DNA of 64,000 nt from Knoxdaviesia capensis (lineage: Eukaryota; Ascomycota; Sordariomycetes; Microascales; Gondwanamycetaceae): assembly GCA_001510575.1 (NCBI GenBank), contig LNGK01000012.1, positions 456,389 to 520,388 of the forward strand. Direction: 5' to 3'. Shown here in pieces: positions 21,362-34,044 of the stretch (the stretch's first letter is position 1; each line of letters begins with the position of its first letter). Below the pieces are notes generated by a model. It ran no database searches. It saw only the letters and a list, made by a program, of their open reading frames with translations, and had not been told where the DNA came from. The position numbers and the translations under genes were made by a program.

Positions 21362-24300
21362 ATGTCGAGATACGGGAAACGAGACGAGGATTCCGAACTC
21401 GGCCTGATCAAAGTCGATCGGACACAAGTATTCCAGGAAGGTAAGGCGTTTGCCCTGCGTCCCTCTGCTCCCCCTTTCAACTCCTCATCCAGTACCCCCC
21501 CCTCTCGTATACCTTTAGACGATGGTATATCAGCATCAAACAAGAAGAGAGAGCTGACATTTTGTGCTCGTTTGTGACATACAGCCAGACTTTTCAACTC
21601 TTCTCCAATCCAACCGCGGAAATGTCGAGCTCTCCTCACCAAGATCGCCCTTCTTCTCTATACGGGGGAGAAGTTTCCCACCAATGAAGCCACCACGCTG
21701 TTCTTCGGCATCTCGAAGCTGTTCCAGAACAAGGACCCAAGCTTGCGCCAGATGGTTCACCTCATTATCAAGGAGCTTTCGAACTCTGCCGAAGATATCA
21801 TTATGGTTACTAGCACCATTATGAAGGATACCGGAGGCGGTACCGAAGCTATTTTCCGCCCAAACGCTATTCGTGCTCTGTGCCGAATCATCGACGTATG
21901 TTCTCACCGCCTGGGTTGGAGAAGGGGAATACCATTCTTGGAAGTCAGGATACGGAACTGTGATGGTGGATTTGCCCGCTTATTGAAGAGTTCCAATTGA
22001 CTGTCCCACGTTTTTACTGACCTCGTAACACCATCCTTCCCCTTAATTTAGGCATCCACTGTCCAGTCCATCGAACGTGTCATGAAGACTGCCATTGTCG
22101 ACAAGAACCCCTCGGTATCCTCGGCTGCCCTAGTGTCGTCTTACCACCTTCTGCCAATTGCCCGGGATGTTGTCCGGAGATGGCAGAGCGAAACCCAGGA
22201 GGCCGCAGCCTCGGCCAAGCCGGGCGGAGGGTTCTCCCTTGGCTTCTCCTCCGGCAACCAGATGCCGGCTAACAACTCGACGATGTCGCAGTATCATGCT
22301 ATTGGTCTGCTGTATCAGATGCGGATGCACGACCGCATGGCGCTGGTCAAGATGGTGCAGCAGTTCGGCGCTGCCGGGGCCGTCAAGAACCCTGCTGCCA
22401 TTATCCTGCTGGTGCGGCTGGCCGCGCAGCTGGCTGAGGAGGACGCGTCACTCCGCAAGCCAATGATGCAGCTGCTGGATGGATGGCTGCGACACAAGAG
22501 CGAGATGGTCAACTTCGAGGCGGCCAAGGCTATCTGCGACATTCGTGATGTGACCGACGCCGAGATTTCGTCGGCTGTGGCCGTGCTGCAGCTCTTCCTC
22601 AGCTCCCCCCGCGCAGTGACCAAGTTTGCGGCGCTGCGCATCTTGCACAACATCGCCTCGTTCAAGCCCGCTGCTGTTAGCTCATGCAACCCGGACATTG
22701 AGCAGCTGATTTCAAATACCAACCGGTCGATTGCCACCTTCTCGATCACCACGCTGTTGAAGACCGGCACCGAGGCCAGTGTCGACCGCCTGATGAAGCA
22801 GGTGTCTACGCTGATGTCGGAGATTTCGGACGAGTTCAAGATCACCATTGTCGAGGCCATCCGCACTCTGTGCCTCAAGTTCCCCAGCAAGCAGGCCGGC
22901 ATGCTCACGTTCCTGAGTGGCATCCTGCGCGACGAGGGTGGTTACGAGTTCAAGCGCGCCGTCGTGGAGAGCATGTTCGATCTGATCAAGTTCGTGCCCG
23001 ACTCCAAGGAGGAGGCCCTTGCTCACCTGTGCGAGTTCATTGAGGACTGCGAGTTCACCAAGCTGTCGGTGCGCATTCTGCACCTGATTGGTGTTGAGGG
23101 CCCCAAGGCATCGCAGCCCACCAAGTACATCCGCTACATCTACAACCGTGTCGTTCTGGAGAACGCTATTGTGCGTGCGGCTGCTGTAACGGCGCTGGCT
23201 AAATTTGGCGTTGGCCAGAAGGACCCTGAGGTCAAGCGCAGTGTGCAGGTGCTTCTCACTCGCTGCCTGGATGATGTTGACGACGAGGTCCGTGACCGTG
23301 CGGCGTTGAATCTCCGGCTCATGAGCGAGGAGGATGATGACATTGCTACGAAGTTTGTCAAGAATGGTAAGTCCTTGACCCCGTCGTGCCATATTTCCCT
23401 TCTGCCATTTCTTTTCTGCGAGATGTGTTATATTTTTCAATGTTAACGTCCTGGCCCATATGGCCTACCCGTCATTCAGACAGCATGTTCTCTCTCCAGT
23501 ACTTCGAGCACCAGCTTGTCATGTATGTGACATCTGACGACAAGTCGGCTTTCTCTACACCCTTCGACATCTCCAAGATCCCAATCGTCACGCGCGAACA
23601 GGCCGATGCCGAGGACCGGACAAAGAAGCTTACTGCCACCACGGCGTCGCTCAAGCCGCCCAAGGTCACGCCTACCAAGACTACCGCTTCGGCGGCCGAG
23701 GCGGCAGCGACTGCTTCGGCAGCGGCGCAAAAGTATGCACAGGAGCTGATGCAGATTCCGGAGATGAAGGAGTTTGGCAGTGTGCTCAAGTCGTCCGCGC
23801 CGGTGGAGCTAACCGAGGCGGAGACCGAGTACGTGGTCAGCGTGGTCAAGCACATTTTCAAGGAGCACATTGTGCTGCAGTACGACATCAAGAACACGCT
23901 GCCGGCGACGGTGCTGGAGAACGTGTCGGTGGTGGCGACCCCGGCGGACGAGGACGAGCTGGAGGAGGTGTTTATCATCCAAGCCGAGAAGCTGGCCACC
24001 GACGAGCCCGGCAAGGTGTACGTCGCGTTTCAGAAGAGCAGCGGCGATGCGGCGCTTCCGGTTGGTGGCTTCTCGAACGTGCTCAAGTTCACTGTCAAGG
24101 AGATCGACCCGTCGACCAACGAGCCCGAGGAGTCTGGATACGACGACGAGTACGAGGTGGCGGAGTTTGAGCTCACTGGAGCGGACTACATCATTCCCAC
24201 TTTCGCAAGCAACTTTAACCACATCTGGGAGCAGGTTGGCGCGTCGGGAGAGGAGGCTACCGAGACTCTGCAGCTTAGCGGCATGAGCGGTATTGCTGGT

Positions 24301-24637
24301 AAGTTCCCTTGTTTGCATAGGCCCTTTTTAAGGTTCTCCTTGATCTACACTACACGTCTACACCCACATGTGATTTCTAACCCGTCCTTCTCCCCTCCCT
24401 CTAGATGCCACCGAGCAGCTCACCAAGGCGCTCTCGCTGCAGCCCCTGGATGGCACTGACGTGCCGGTGAACCAGGCCACACACACGCTGAAGCTGCTGG
24501 GCAAGACGGTAAACGGCGGCCGGGTGGTGGCCAACATCCGCATGGCGTACTCGGCCAAGTCGGGCGTGACCACCAAGATTGTGGTGCGCAGCGAGGAGGA
24601 GGGCGTGGCGGCGCGGGTAATCGAGGCTGTGGCGTAA
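21362..24637 (+). CDS. SEC21: Coatomer subunit gamma (Sec21), 918 aa, five exons
   Basis: A core subunit of the COPI coat that drives retrograde Golgi-to-ER vesicle traffic. It binds dilysine cargo, p24 proteins and Arf-GAP. Exons are 21362-21440, 21585-21895, 22052-23366, 23480-24298 and 24405-24637. All introns are GT-AG and the phases (1, 0, 1, 1) close to 919 codons. Residues from about 25 to 540 form the adaptin-like HEAT solenoid (KCRALLTKIALLLYTGEKF, FRPNAIRALCRIID, EGPKASQPTKYIRYIYNRV). A Lys/Thr/Ala-rich linker follows (LKPPKVTPTKTTASAAEAA). The C-terminal appendage starts near LTEAETEYVVSVVKHIF and ends with KIVVRSEEEGVAARVIEAVA. Length is as usual for fungi. The first exon carries only 26 residues, and the ATG at 21362 matches the family start. 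Confidence 0.96.
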
Positions 24638-25071
24638 AACAAGAACAGAATATTTGTGGAGGACTGTATCAGTGGAGGAGGTATCCTGATGTTAAACAGA
24701 CGCATGTCTTCCTCCCCCCCTTCTTTACTGCCTGTAACGTCTCCTTCTCATTATTTTTTACTTTCGGTTCCGCATATATATAATGTTTGTCTTCTTGGTC
24801 TGCGTCTCGCTGTCTCTCGTCGTTGTCTCTCTTTTCTTTCGAGTGTGTGTGTTTCGGATCAAGCTGGAAGGGTAGATGTGCGCAGCCTTATAGGACGGCA
24901 CTACGAGTTGACTCAACGGGGGCACATTAAGCCGCACGGCCTGCCAGCTGGCACCCTCAAAACAAACAGCATTAACCACAACATTGAGTATACCTTATAA
25001 GGGCTAATAGAGTTGTTGACTTTCGCCGAGAAGGCGGCTGGGCAGTACCCAGTTCAGGACAAACTCGTGCA

Positions 25072-25134
25072 TTTGGTGGAGTGGTGACCGACCCTGCTTG
25101 ACAACCGGCGAGTCGCAGGTTCGAATTCCCCCGG
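25072..25134 (+). pseudogene. tRNA-like relic (Val-like), not a complete tRNA
   Basis: The segment has an A-box-like TGGTGGAGTGGTGA, an anticodon-loop-like CTGCTTGACAA and a B-box-like GGTTCGAATTCC in tRNA order and roughly tRNA spacing. It loosely resembles tRNA-Val with anticodon GAC. The T stem, anticodon stem and acceptor stem do not pair, so I read it as a decayed tRNA or chance similarity. Confidence 0.3.
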
Positions 25135-25141
25135 GGGAATT
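25124..25141. repeat. Perfect 18-bp palindrome
   Basis: AATTCCCCCGGGGGAATT is an exact self-complementary sequence with a C5G5 core. It overlaps the end of the tRNA-like relic. It could be a protein-binding site; no function is shown. Confidence 0.8.
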
Positions 25142-26615
25142 GGGCGATCGGATCGAATCGGCGGCGAAGAGATGTAGTCCTTCCGGAGCTGGGCGGCGAC
25201 CACCGGGGTCGAACTAGCGGATGAACTCTTTTTTGTATTCAACAATAATGAAACATCCTAATTGATTAGGTTCGCTGGGTAGGAGGTGGGAGAGGAGACA
25301 GAAAACCCTTTTTTTTAATCAAAAAAAGTGACTTTTTTGAGGCTTCTTGCTGGTGGTGATGGTTATGATATGATGGTGATGTGTGTGCCCGTTTTTTTTT
25401 TTTGAACTTTCAAATTTCTTTTTTGTTGGAGGCCTTCTCCTCTAAATCGGTGTCTACATGTCGAACACGACATAATAAAATACCAACTCTTACATCCGGC
25501 AGCTGCCTAGCTCACCTTAGTAGAAAAGCCCCTTTCCTAGCTCGGCGCATAGTGCAGCGGGTGCATAGAGAGGCGACGGAAGCTCATCACGAAGAGATCT
25601 CACGAGCGTGTAAGCCAGAAGGGTCATATATGCCTGTCGTCTAAAAAGTTTGAATGGCCGGTTTACTGGCCTTGGTTTCTCTCCGGTCAAGATCAGCGTA
25701 AGCCTGAATTACCACCCCGACTGATTCTTCTATACTCCACGGAGAACCAGTGTTTGCCGGACCCCGCGTTTGCAAACAACTGAAGCCATCACGGGTTCCG
25801 GACAAACGCCGAATACCACGTGATCTCATAGGGTTCGGGGTTCCTTCCGTTTGATATGATCTCACATGTGAAAAAGGTATGGAAAAGTGAGTGTATATTT
25901 ATGGCCTACATGAAAATTGTCCCCCCTTTCTCTCTGTCATTCCGCGGAAAGGAAAAAAAATCCCCCGAGTTTGTATGTCGCGTGTGCGGCTCTTCTAATT
26001 AATGAAAGTTTTAATATATGTTCACTTTTCTCTTCGTTCTCCTTTTTTCTTCACTCCTATCTTGAAAACCATCGCCATCCCTTCGAGATCTTGTTGAGAC
26101 ACTGCTCTCTGCATTCCTCGTTTGACTTTTTCGCCACGTACCAGGCGTTCTTATCTTATCGTGACATCTTCGTGATAACACACCCTCGTTCTTTCTTTTG
26201 ACATCTCGAACCCTGCAGGTTTTTTTTCTTGGGCTGTTGTGTGGGTTTGTCTTGTGGCCCTTTTCTGACGACGCTTGTCACGAGCTTGTCATATCAAACG
26301 GATGCTTTTTGAGTCGTGGGGGTGACCTTTTTCTTTTTCTAACTCTCTTGACGAACCTTGAGCTGTGTTTGACACGTGTTGTGCACGGATCACCGGGGTA
26401 GTCGATCGTTCAAACAAACCTTTTTATACCTTGACTTGGGGCCGATGCCGGTACAAGAACCGACGTCTTTTGGTTTTCAGCTTTCTTGACACTTAAATAT
26501 CTCGACAGCTTTTCTTCTCCGTCTCCTTCCTCCGTATTCCCGGACCGAACGAACGCCCCCGAACCTCAGATACCTCCAGAAACCGAGAGTTTAAAAACAA
26601 CCAACAACCGACAAG

Positions 26616-28011
26616 ATGGTCTACGTGCGGCAGGAATACCTCCCGAACCTCCGGAAGTACAAGTACTCCGGAGTCGACAACTCGCTGCTGTCGAAGTACA
26701 TCCTCAAGCCGTTCTACACCAAATTCGTCATCAACCTGTTTCCGATGAGCATGGCCCCGAACTTGATAACCCTGACCGGCTTCATGTTTGTCGTGGCCAA
26801 CTTCCTGACGCTGCTTTGGTACAACCCGACGCTCGACCAGGACTGCCCGTCGTGGGTGTACTTCTCGCAGGCCGCCGGCTTGTTCCTGTACCAGACCTTT
26901 GATGCTGTTGATGGCACACAGGCGTAAGTCGGAGTGGCTCCAGGCTTGTCTAGAACACGTGCATTGTGAAAGCGTAAACTAACTGGATTTAAAATATCAC
27001 ACACGAACAGCCGTCGTACCCACCAGAGCGGTCCCCTCGGCGAACTCTTCGATCATGGTGTCGACGCCCTCAACACCTCGCTGGAAGTCATTATCTTTGC
27101 TGGCTCGCAGAACCTCGGCATGGGTTGGAAGACCGTGGTCATGTTGTTTGGTTGTATGTGCATTTTGGTTTTTTGCTCTTCAATACGTCAACTCAGTCAA
27201 CTAACAACGCTAAAACAATCTAGCCCTTTTCACTTTCTACGTCCAGACCTGGGACGAATACCACACTAAGACCCTCACTCTCGGAGTAGTCAACGGCCCT
27301 GTAGAGGGCATTCTGATCATCGTGTCGATCTACACCATGACTGGCTTTCTCGGCGGCGGCAGCTTCTGGAAACAAGCCCCGCTCAGCCTGCTCGGTGTTC
27401 CGCCGCCTCCCGCCATGGCCCCGGGCCTGGTGCATAGCCTGTACAACCTGTCGTTCACCGAGTGGCACATTATGGTCGGCACCTTTGTGTTGGTGACCAA
27501 CACACTCGAGTCGGCCCGCAACGTGGTGCGCGCGCGCCACGCCCGCGGCGACCACAGCCGCGGCGCCCTGCTGGGCCTGCTGCCGTTCGCTGGCGTGTGG
27601 AGCCTGGTGGTCGCGTATCTCGCCCTGCAGCCTGCCATCCTGCACTCCCACCTTGTGCCGTTTGCCCTGTTCGTCGGTTTGGTCAACGCCTACTCTGTCG
27701 GCCGCATGATCACCGCCCACCTCGTCATCCTGCCGTTCCCCTATATGAACGTGCTCGGTCTGCCGCTCGCGTTCGCTGTCATCGACTCGCTCGGCCCCGT
27801 GCTGGCCACCTACACTGGCGTCGGCTGGCCCAGCGCGCTCGGCGACGGCGTGTACCAGGTGGCCTTCATGTTCATGATGCTCGGCTTTGCTATCGGTGTG
27901 TACGGGTCATTTGTGGTCGATGTCATCGTGACTATCTGCGACTACCTGGATATCTGGTGCCTGGTCATCAAGCACCCATGGGTTGAGGACGACGCCAAGA
28001 AGACTTCGTAA
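26616..28011 (+). CDS. Choline/ethanolamine phosphotransferase (CDP-alcohol family), 412 aa
   Basis: Catalyses the last Kennedy-pathway step: transfer of phosphocholine or phosphoethanolamine from the CDP-alcohol to diacylglycerol, in ER/Golgi membranes. Exons are 26616-26923, 27011-27153 and 27224-28011. The introns (87 and 70 nt) are canonical, with phases 2 and 1. The catalytic signature DG-x2-AR-x8-G-x3-D-x3-D is complete at residues 99-121 (Asp99, Gly100, Ala103, Arg104, Gly113, Asp117, Asp121); the first intron splits codon 103. About eight to ten hydrophobic segments span the rest, starting with NLITLTGFMFVVANFLTLLW. The N-terminus (YLPNLRKYKYSGVDNSLLSKY) is the family's usual one. Whether it prefers choline or ethanolamine (Cpt1 versus Ept1) cannot be settled from sequence. 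Confidence 0.94.
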
Positions 28012-29304
28012 GCAAGGATTATCTTCTGCCCCCCTTTCTGTTGGAACTCCCACTCGCGAGTTCCATGGGAATCCATTTCTCTCTATCTATTTATGAAAAG
28101 CGCCGGCCTGCGGGCGCTGCTACAGTTAGTTGCGGGAAGATTGATGGACACTGGCACGGTACCATTGCACGATTTCGTCATTAGCTTTTGAGGTGTGGCC
28201 ACAGACCAACAACAGAGATGGCTAGCCCTGTTATCAGCATACATGGCCAATTCCGCACCCTTTCGCTTTCTTGTCTGGAACCTCTCTTTCTGCTCACTTC
28301 TGCAACCAAGTGCAGAACTTATTGAACTGTCGCTGCCAATACGAAGAACGGGTGGCGACCAAGGAGCTTCCTGACAGAGACTTGCCTGCGAGGCGATTGG
28401 CGATTCCTGGCAACCGTTCTCTAATAACATAACGATTTACTGAATATATGATACTCCAGACTACGAATGTGTGGGGCTGCAATATGCACATTCTCCTGGG
28501 TGATAACAGACACTATGAAACCTGCACCGGACTTCAATCACAGCTGCGGTATAGGGCTCGACCAGAAAGTGCTGCATACTAAGAACAGACGTTGGGTGGC
28601 AACAACCACTGTCGTTCTTTGGAGTGCTAACTTGAAAAGCAAGGCTGATCAGGCCGCTATGCACCCAGCAGTGCCGCAGCCCTAACCGCAATCTGACTTC
28701 ATGTATATGTCTCTGATGATAGAAGAGCGAGAGGAAGTTGGCATGAGGAGTTACTATAATCAACCCCGACGAGCGTCTTGAAGCTTCACGACGGTCCAGC
28801 GCCAACCTTCCAAACTATTTATACCGGTGTGATGTGTGATGCCGGTCGTACTCACGAACTCGGGTAAGCCCTGCTTTCGCAACATGTTAGATCGTTATAT
28901 TCAAAAAAAAGACCTCGCCTTTTCTTTTTCTTTCTATCTTCCTTTCCTTTCTTTTCTTTTTTTCCCTCCCTCTATCACAAGCCGTTCAATCGTTACCATC
29001 CTCATAGAAAAACCTTTCTCCCATCTTCTAGGGTTCACTCACTGGGTCGTCCAGCCCTAAGTTCTCCTGTCTGCCTGCCGCACTATTTTCGTCTTGCTTC
29101 TCCCACCAGAGGAGCACACTCATAAGCCAGAACGTGGCTAGCGGAATGGATATCGCAGCGAGGTCCCTGGACCTCGTCGCGGTCGTGTTACACCCATCCA
29201 GCACTGTCTCCACCGCTTACAAGGAACTTCTTTTCATCTAGCTGAGCTCTAGGAATCCTGACAAGGGCCCATTCGCGAGAGTCATGAGCACCACACATAA
29301 TGTT
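28012..29304. other. Intergenic, no intact gene
   Basis: This is 3' sequence of the phosphotransferase gene followed by mixed-composition DNA. A short minus-strand frame at 29028-29213 (ISIPLATFWLMSVLLWW) is hydrophobic, but too short and isolated to call a gene. Confidence 0.5.
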
Positions 29305-31100
29305 GTTTTTCTGCACGGAAAAGGACACTGTATGATATACCAGCTATCCAACGGGCCGCTGAGCTCTCTCTTGAACCTCTCCGCCTTGTATACCCGGGCA
29401 CCTTCGGACGGCTGATAGTGGATGATGCAAACCTCCGCTGGATAGCAACACCCGAAGCGGCCGTACTGCGAGATCACGGCGTACGATCCGCTACGGCCAT
29501 CATCTCCGAAGTACTTGCAGGCAAGGTCCCGATTATCAACAAGGATTTCTTCCTGACATACCCCGGCATTCAACGGAAGTAATTCCGTCTCCAACCTTGA
29601 CTTCCAGACGTGTTATCAGGCCTGGGCAACCACGTCATGGACCCGAAGGACATAGGCCACACCATCCGCGTCACTATCGATGTACCCGGCGACGTCTTGG
29701 TTGGGATGAATAACTGTGCTGAGGACTGTCTGTGCTGGGTAATATTACCAGTGGAACGGAAACTTGAGTGTCTGGGCCAATACCGAGAAAGTCTTTGACG
29801 AGAATATCGCGGTGTATCAGGCACATAACAGCAAAACCCTCAGGATTGCCGTGAGGACCCAATGCACCGCCCACCATTGCGTTTCTCCCGATCACATGAA
29901 GGGCGAAGTCAGCATTGCAGTTGCTACTGACTCGACGCCTGGACAGGATGAAGATTTCTTCAAGCATTCACTACAACTTTCACCCTTTCGACACTTGGAC
30001 GGTTTGTGTGCCGTCTTTGCTTCAGAAGAAGTTTGCACCTTACAACAACGTTCCGCACCGTATTCTCTGTGGCAAAGATCGCACCAAAGAAGAACGGGCA
30101 AGCCTACGAAACCACGCGCTGCCATACCGGCCAGCTTATAGGGCCATTACAGCCTCGAGAGCATTTGCTCCCTATATCCGGAGTTCTCTGCTGCAATGAC
30201 GGATGTGAAAGACCGGTGCAACTGCGGTTGCAGCGGGGGGCAGACTCGTCTGCGAAGACGCGCGTGGCTGTCTACAGCTCCTCATATGGGCCTACGTCCT
30301 TCTCTCCGTGGCCCACGCGCTTGCAGAAGCTGCTGGTGTTACCACAGTTTCTGGTATACGCGGCACCGAGTCGACACGTGGCTTGATGAATGCTACCATG
30401 GAGCTTCTGGCTCCATCGCCAACGAGGGAACTATACCATAGGGACTGTGGTTTCGTCTGGCCGGATCCGCCGCCACGTCCCCCTCCCCCCGACGATATGG
30501 ACCCGGAGGTACTGGGGCAATGCCAGCTCCGTTAACGTGGATGCCACACCGATGATGCTTGTTTCGGGCTCAATCACTGTCGTGCCCAAGTGGTTTGACG
30601 TCTCAAATAAGATGAGCCGTAAACACTCCTGGGGGATCACTATCATGGAGGATACGGTCAACGGCATCGTGAACGAGGAGGCCACCGTCGAAGCAAACCA
30701 ACAAACGCAGCCAGCAACTGGAAGACACCACCACCTGCGTGTGAAATGTACTAGAATGCTGTCTCGGATGCCGAATTCAGTGTCCGGAGTGTTTTCTGGC
30801 TGTCCATCGACTCTGTGTATCGCCATGCATTTTGGGTCACGGCCAAAAAACAGCGGTCGGATTCTTTCTGCCGCCAGCATAGACTTCGGATACATAAAAT
30901 GGGCTGGCTTTCGAATACCGCCACGAAGAGTACCGAGTTCAAGGCCATGGCTGGGAGATGTCTGATATTATCAAATACTGGCCTGCCAGTCGATACATGG
31001 AACGCTGCATTTTGCCATGCCCGGCTTTTGGAAAAGCCAAAATATTGCCATCGGGTTCTCTTGTGGCGGGTAGCGGTGCATACTAAGGACCGGGCCCGGC
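29305..31100 (+). pseudogene. Decayed coding region in shifting frames (unknown protein)
   Basis: Several plus-strand segments read like protein but lie in different frames with stops between them. They are 29305-29583 (IPAIQRAAELSLEPLRLVYP, no ATG), 29610-29740 (DPKDIGHTIRVTIDVPGD), about 29741-29900 (YYQWNGNLSVWANTEKVFDE), 30225-30460 (HALAEAAGVTTVSGIRGTES), 30503-30720 (SSVNVDATPMMLVSGSITVV) and 30910-31080 (YRVQGHGWEMSDIIKYWPAS). Third positions in the best segments are GC-rich, as in the live genes nearby. I do not recognise the family. It may be one long decayed gene or two. Introns alone cannot explain the pattern, because start codons and splice signals do not line up. Confidence 0.45.
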
Positions 31101-32740
31101 TGCAACTGTCTGCGCGACGGCGTAACCCCCGAACCCGCATGCCGTGTCTTACAGAACTCGGCGCAATCTACCGGAGGCGCCGCCAGGCTACGATCCGGGG
31201 CCCGAAATTTCCGAAGAGTGGCAACCGTTTCAGTGCTAGACTTAAGAGTACCCTCGGATTTGAACTCAATTGGTTATCCCTGCTTGAACATCCTTACCAT
31301 CTGATTGTATCCCCCGGGATGGTTGTGCCATCCCCATTTTCTTTTCAAAGTTGAACTTGGTGTGCCATATCTTGCTGTGCCGTGCTCATGTGTACCGCCT
31401 GAGCCATATGCATATTCTCTCCCCTCTGTATCGTACAGTACCTATGTATACGTAGTATGGAAGTCAGTTTCCCCTCCCTGGCACCAAAACGCACGATGCC
31501 AATCCTATACGGAATCTCGGCCTAACTTTCTATGGATATACTTGGGGAACGGGGCGGCTGTCGAATTAGACTTTTAGCATGTTACATAAATGCAACCAAG
31601 CAGATACAGCAAAACAAAAAAACCCCCGACGCAGCATGCAACAAACCCCGAAATTACCTGATCTTGCACACCCGGGGCCCGAGTCCCATCACGCTTATCC
31701 GTTTATTCATGCGTAAGTGGAAGCGAGTTCGTTTTTCTTGCACCTAACTGAAAATTACCTAGAAGGTTCCACCGAGAGCCACAGGGTGGAAAATAGAATA
31801 TTAAAGAGGCTAGGCTAGACAAAAAGGCAAACAAGAAACCAGAATATTCGGCTTCCTTCAACGTCATCATACCTCAACTCCAACATTTACGGAATTCACA
31901 GGATTATCACTGAGAATCACAGAAAATGGAAAGAGGGGCTAAGCGACCCCTCAATGGACGGTGGTACAAACATCGCATTGCATGTGAAGCCAGCTGGATA
32001 TGACTGCCCTCCAAAAGGATGAGAAAAGAATAAGTTGTGGACTGAAACCAGAACTAGTAAAGATCAGAAACAGAAACGACAGGCCGGAACAGTATATATA
32101 TCATTTCACGCCATAAAACCAGCAAAAAAAAGAAAAAAAAAAAGAGAGAAAAATCCTTGCGTCCATGGCCGGTCGCCGCCTGAGCCTCGCAACCGTTGCC
32201 CCTTAATTCCTCTCCAGCCCGGGAATACAACGCGGATGGTCTCGACGTCAAGGTCCACATCAACAGAAACTTCATCCAATTCCTAGTAGATCTCTGTATA
32301 CCCGATGGTTTCGTAACTGCTGGTGGCTGTAGCGAAAGTGCCTGTTTCCTTTTCCCTCAACTGATATTGCAGAGAATTGAGGAAGAATTTAACCCCGGAG
32401 TTTCCGCCAGCAAACGAAGGGTAGTTGGCGACCAAAAGGAGATTCGGATAATCTGAGCGAGAAAGATGACGATGAGTAGACCAGGTCCAGCAGAAAAAAG
32501 AAGCAAAAAAAAAAAAGAATAACCAAAAGAGAAAGAGGAAAAACTCCGGGCGCGCCATCCACAAAACGCCCATATGATATATATATATATATATATAGAG
32601 TATGTGTGAGTGTGTGAAAAAGATTTGGGCGATTTGACAAGTGATAAGTCAAGAAAAGAGAAAAAAACATAATCTGAAAGAGTTTCCAGTGGTCCAAAAG
32701 AGAAGAGAAAGAAAATCATGGGGGTGCGAACCACAAGCCA
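31101..32740. other. Intergenic, no gene seen; TA microsatellite
   Basis: This sequence leads into the 3' end of the bZIP gene. It is A-rich near 32100-32150 and 32490-32540. A (TA)n microsatellite occupies about 32577-32597. Nothing else was recognised. Confidence 0.55.
32577..32597. repeat. (TA)n microsatellite
   Basis: About ten TA dinucleotides in a row downstream of the bZIP stop codon. Confidence 0.9.
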
Positions 32741-33919
32741 TTACAACAGCTCATCACTTCCGCTGGCAACACTGCTCTCGATAGCATCGAGAATGACCTG
32801 TTCGGAAAAGACCGGGCCTTGGCCGTCGCACATAGCCTTGTGCTTGAGCCGGTCGCTCACATCGCCCACATCAACCAGACCCTTGCGGAAGAGCTCATGG
32901 GATATGATGAGATCCCAGGTAGCACCTGCAGCCAGAAGACGCTCTCCACTATCAGAGGTGACGATCCGATGGCTGGGGGTTTTGTTTGAATGGTTCTGAA
33001 GGACGTTGGAGTAGAAGTCGGTGGGGCTATAATACATGGGACCGGTGGTGGGTTCGGGAGAGAGCGAGCCAGCCGAGTGTAGAGAGGAGGTGGCTCGTAG
33101 AAGTTCATTTTCGGTGCTGACCTTTTGCAGGTCGCGCTTCAGTCGCTCGTTTTCAGAGGCTGTGTGCTGTTGGGCAGCCTCTAGAGAAGCAAGCTTTGCT
33201 TCGAGATCTTTGACATGACGTTCTTTTCGCTCGCGGAATGCTCGTTGACTATATAACAGCAAGGAAAAAAAAGGTTAGACAGTCGAGAAACCAAAGCTCA
33301 GCCAATTCAAACAAGAGGCAAAGGCTTTATGCCAAAAAGAAGAAGAAAAAGCGACTGAAAACATACGCTGCGCGGTTTTGGGCCTTGCGGCGAGATTGTG
33401 CGGGCGTCAACTCTTCTTCATCGGAGTTAGATCCACCTCGGCGCATTTGCATTTCCTCAATGGAACTTTCGAGTTTAGGGATGACTTGAATATCGGTGGG
33501 AAGCGACTTGAGCGACTGGCTTCGGGGGTAGTCCTGGGTCGCGACATGTCCGTTGATGTTTTGATTCGGCGGAGTGGGCGGGGTAAATGCGGCTTGGTGA
33601 CCGAACGAGGCATCGTAGCCGGAGAAGCCCTGGAATTGATCGCCAGGGAAAGCCTCGAAAGCCTCCTATAGAAAGACAAGAAGCAAATATGGAATGGTTA
33701 GTTTTCTGGATGTCAAGACGGACGCGTTACAAGCTCAGCTAGTCGGGGACTTTCGATGAGAGCGATCACACTCGGGAGGCATACAGGAGGGGAGGTGGTG
33801 TTGAAGTCTTCTGATCCCGCTGAATGGGAGTGCGAAGGAGTCAACGGGGGGATTCCCACGAATTGCTGGTGGTGATACGACCCCGGGCCGGCGAAGAACT
33901 GTTGCTGAGAAAAATCCAT
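32741..33919 (-). CDS. AP-1/Pap1-type bZIP transcription factor (Fcr3-like), 313 aa
   Basis: A nuclear DNA-binding regulator of the fungal YAP/Pap1 class, a group often tied to oxidative and drug stress. Exons (minus strand) are 33785-33919, 33367-33665 and 32741-33248, with introns of 119 and 118 nt. The basic region is SRRKAQNRAAQRAFRERKERH and holds the Pap1 signature N-x-x-A-Q-x-x-F-R. The second intron splits the Ala codon just before the DNA-contacting Gln. A leucine-zipper coiled coil follows (LEAKLASLEAAQQHTASENERL). The N-terminus (MDFSQQQFF) is Gln- and Ser-rich. The C-terminal HRIVTSDSGERLLAAGATWDLI block is conserved in this subgroup. It has only one Cys (in MCDGQGPVF), so the paired Cys redox switch of Yap1 is absent. 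A five-codon uORF lies 125 nt upstream of the start. The exact target genes are unknown. Confidence 0.88.
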
Positions 33920-34044
33920 TTTGTGACAGAAACGGAAGGGAAGGATTGTCGATATAAGAAGTGAGACAGTGGTTGACACAACTCAAAGGGAGGAGATCGT
34001 CAAGAGTATACTCGTAGGGACACTCAATCGCGCAACAGAAGATG

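Larger units (their letters stand above)
24638..26615. other. Intergenic region with tRNA-like relic; leader of the phosphotransferase gene
   Basis: The first part is gamma-COP 3' sequence. Around 25072-25141 there is a tRNA-like fragment overlapping a perfect palindrome (listed separately). From about 25910 onward the plus strand is pyrimidine-rich, as in a promoter or leader for the gene at 26616. I saw no other gene. Confidence 0.5.
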
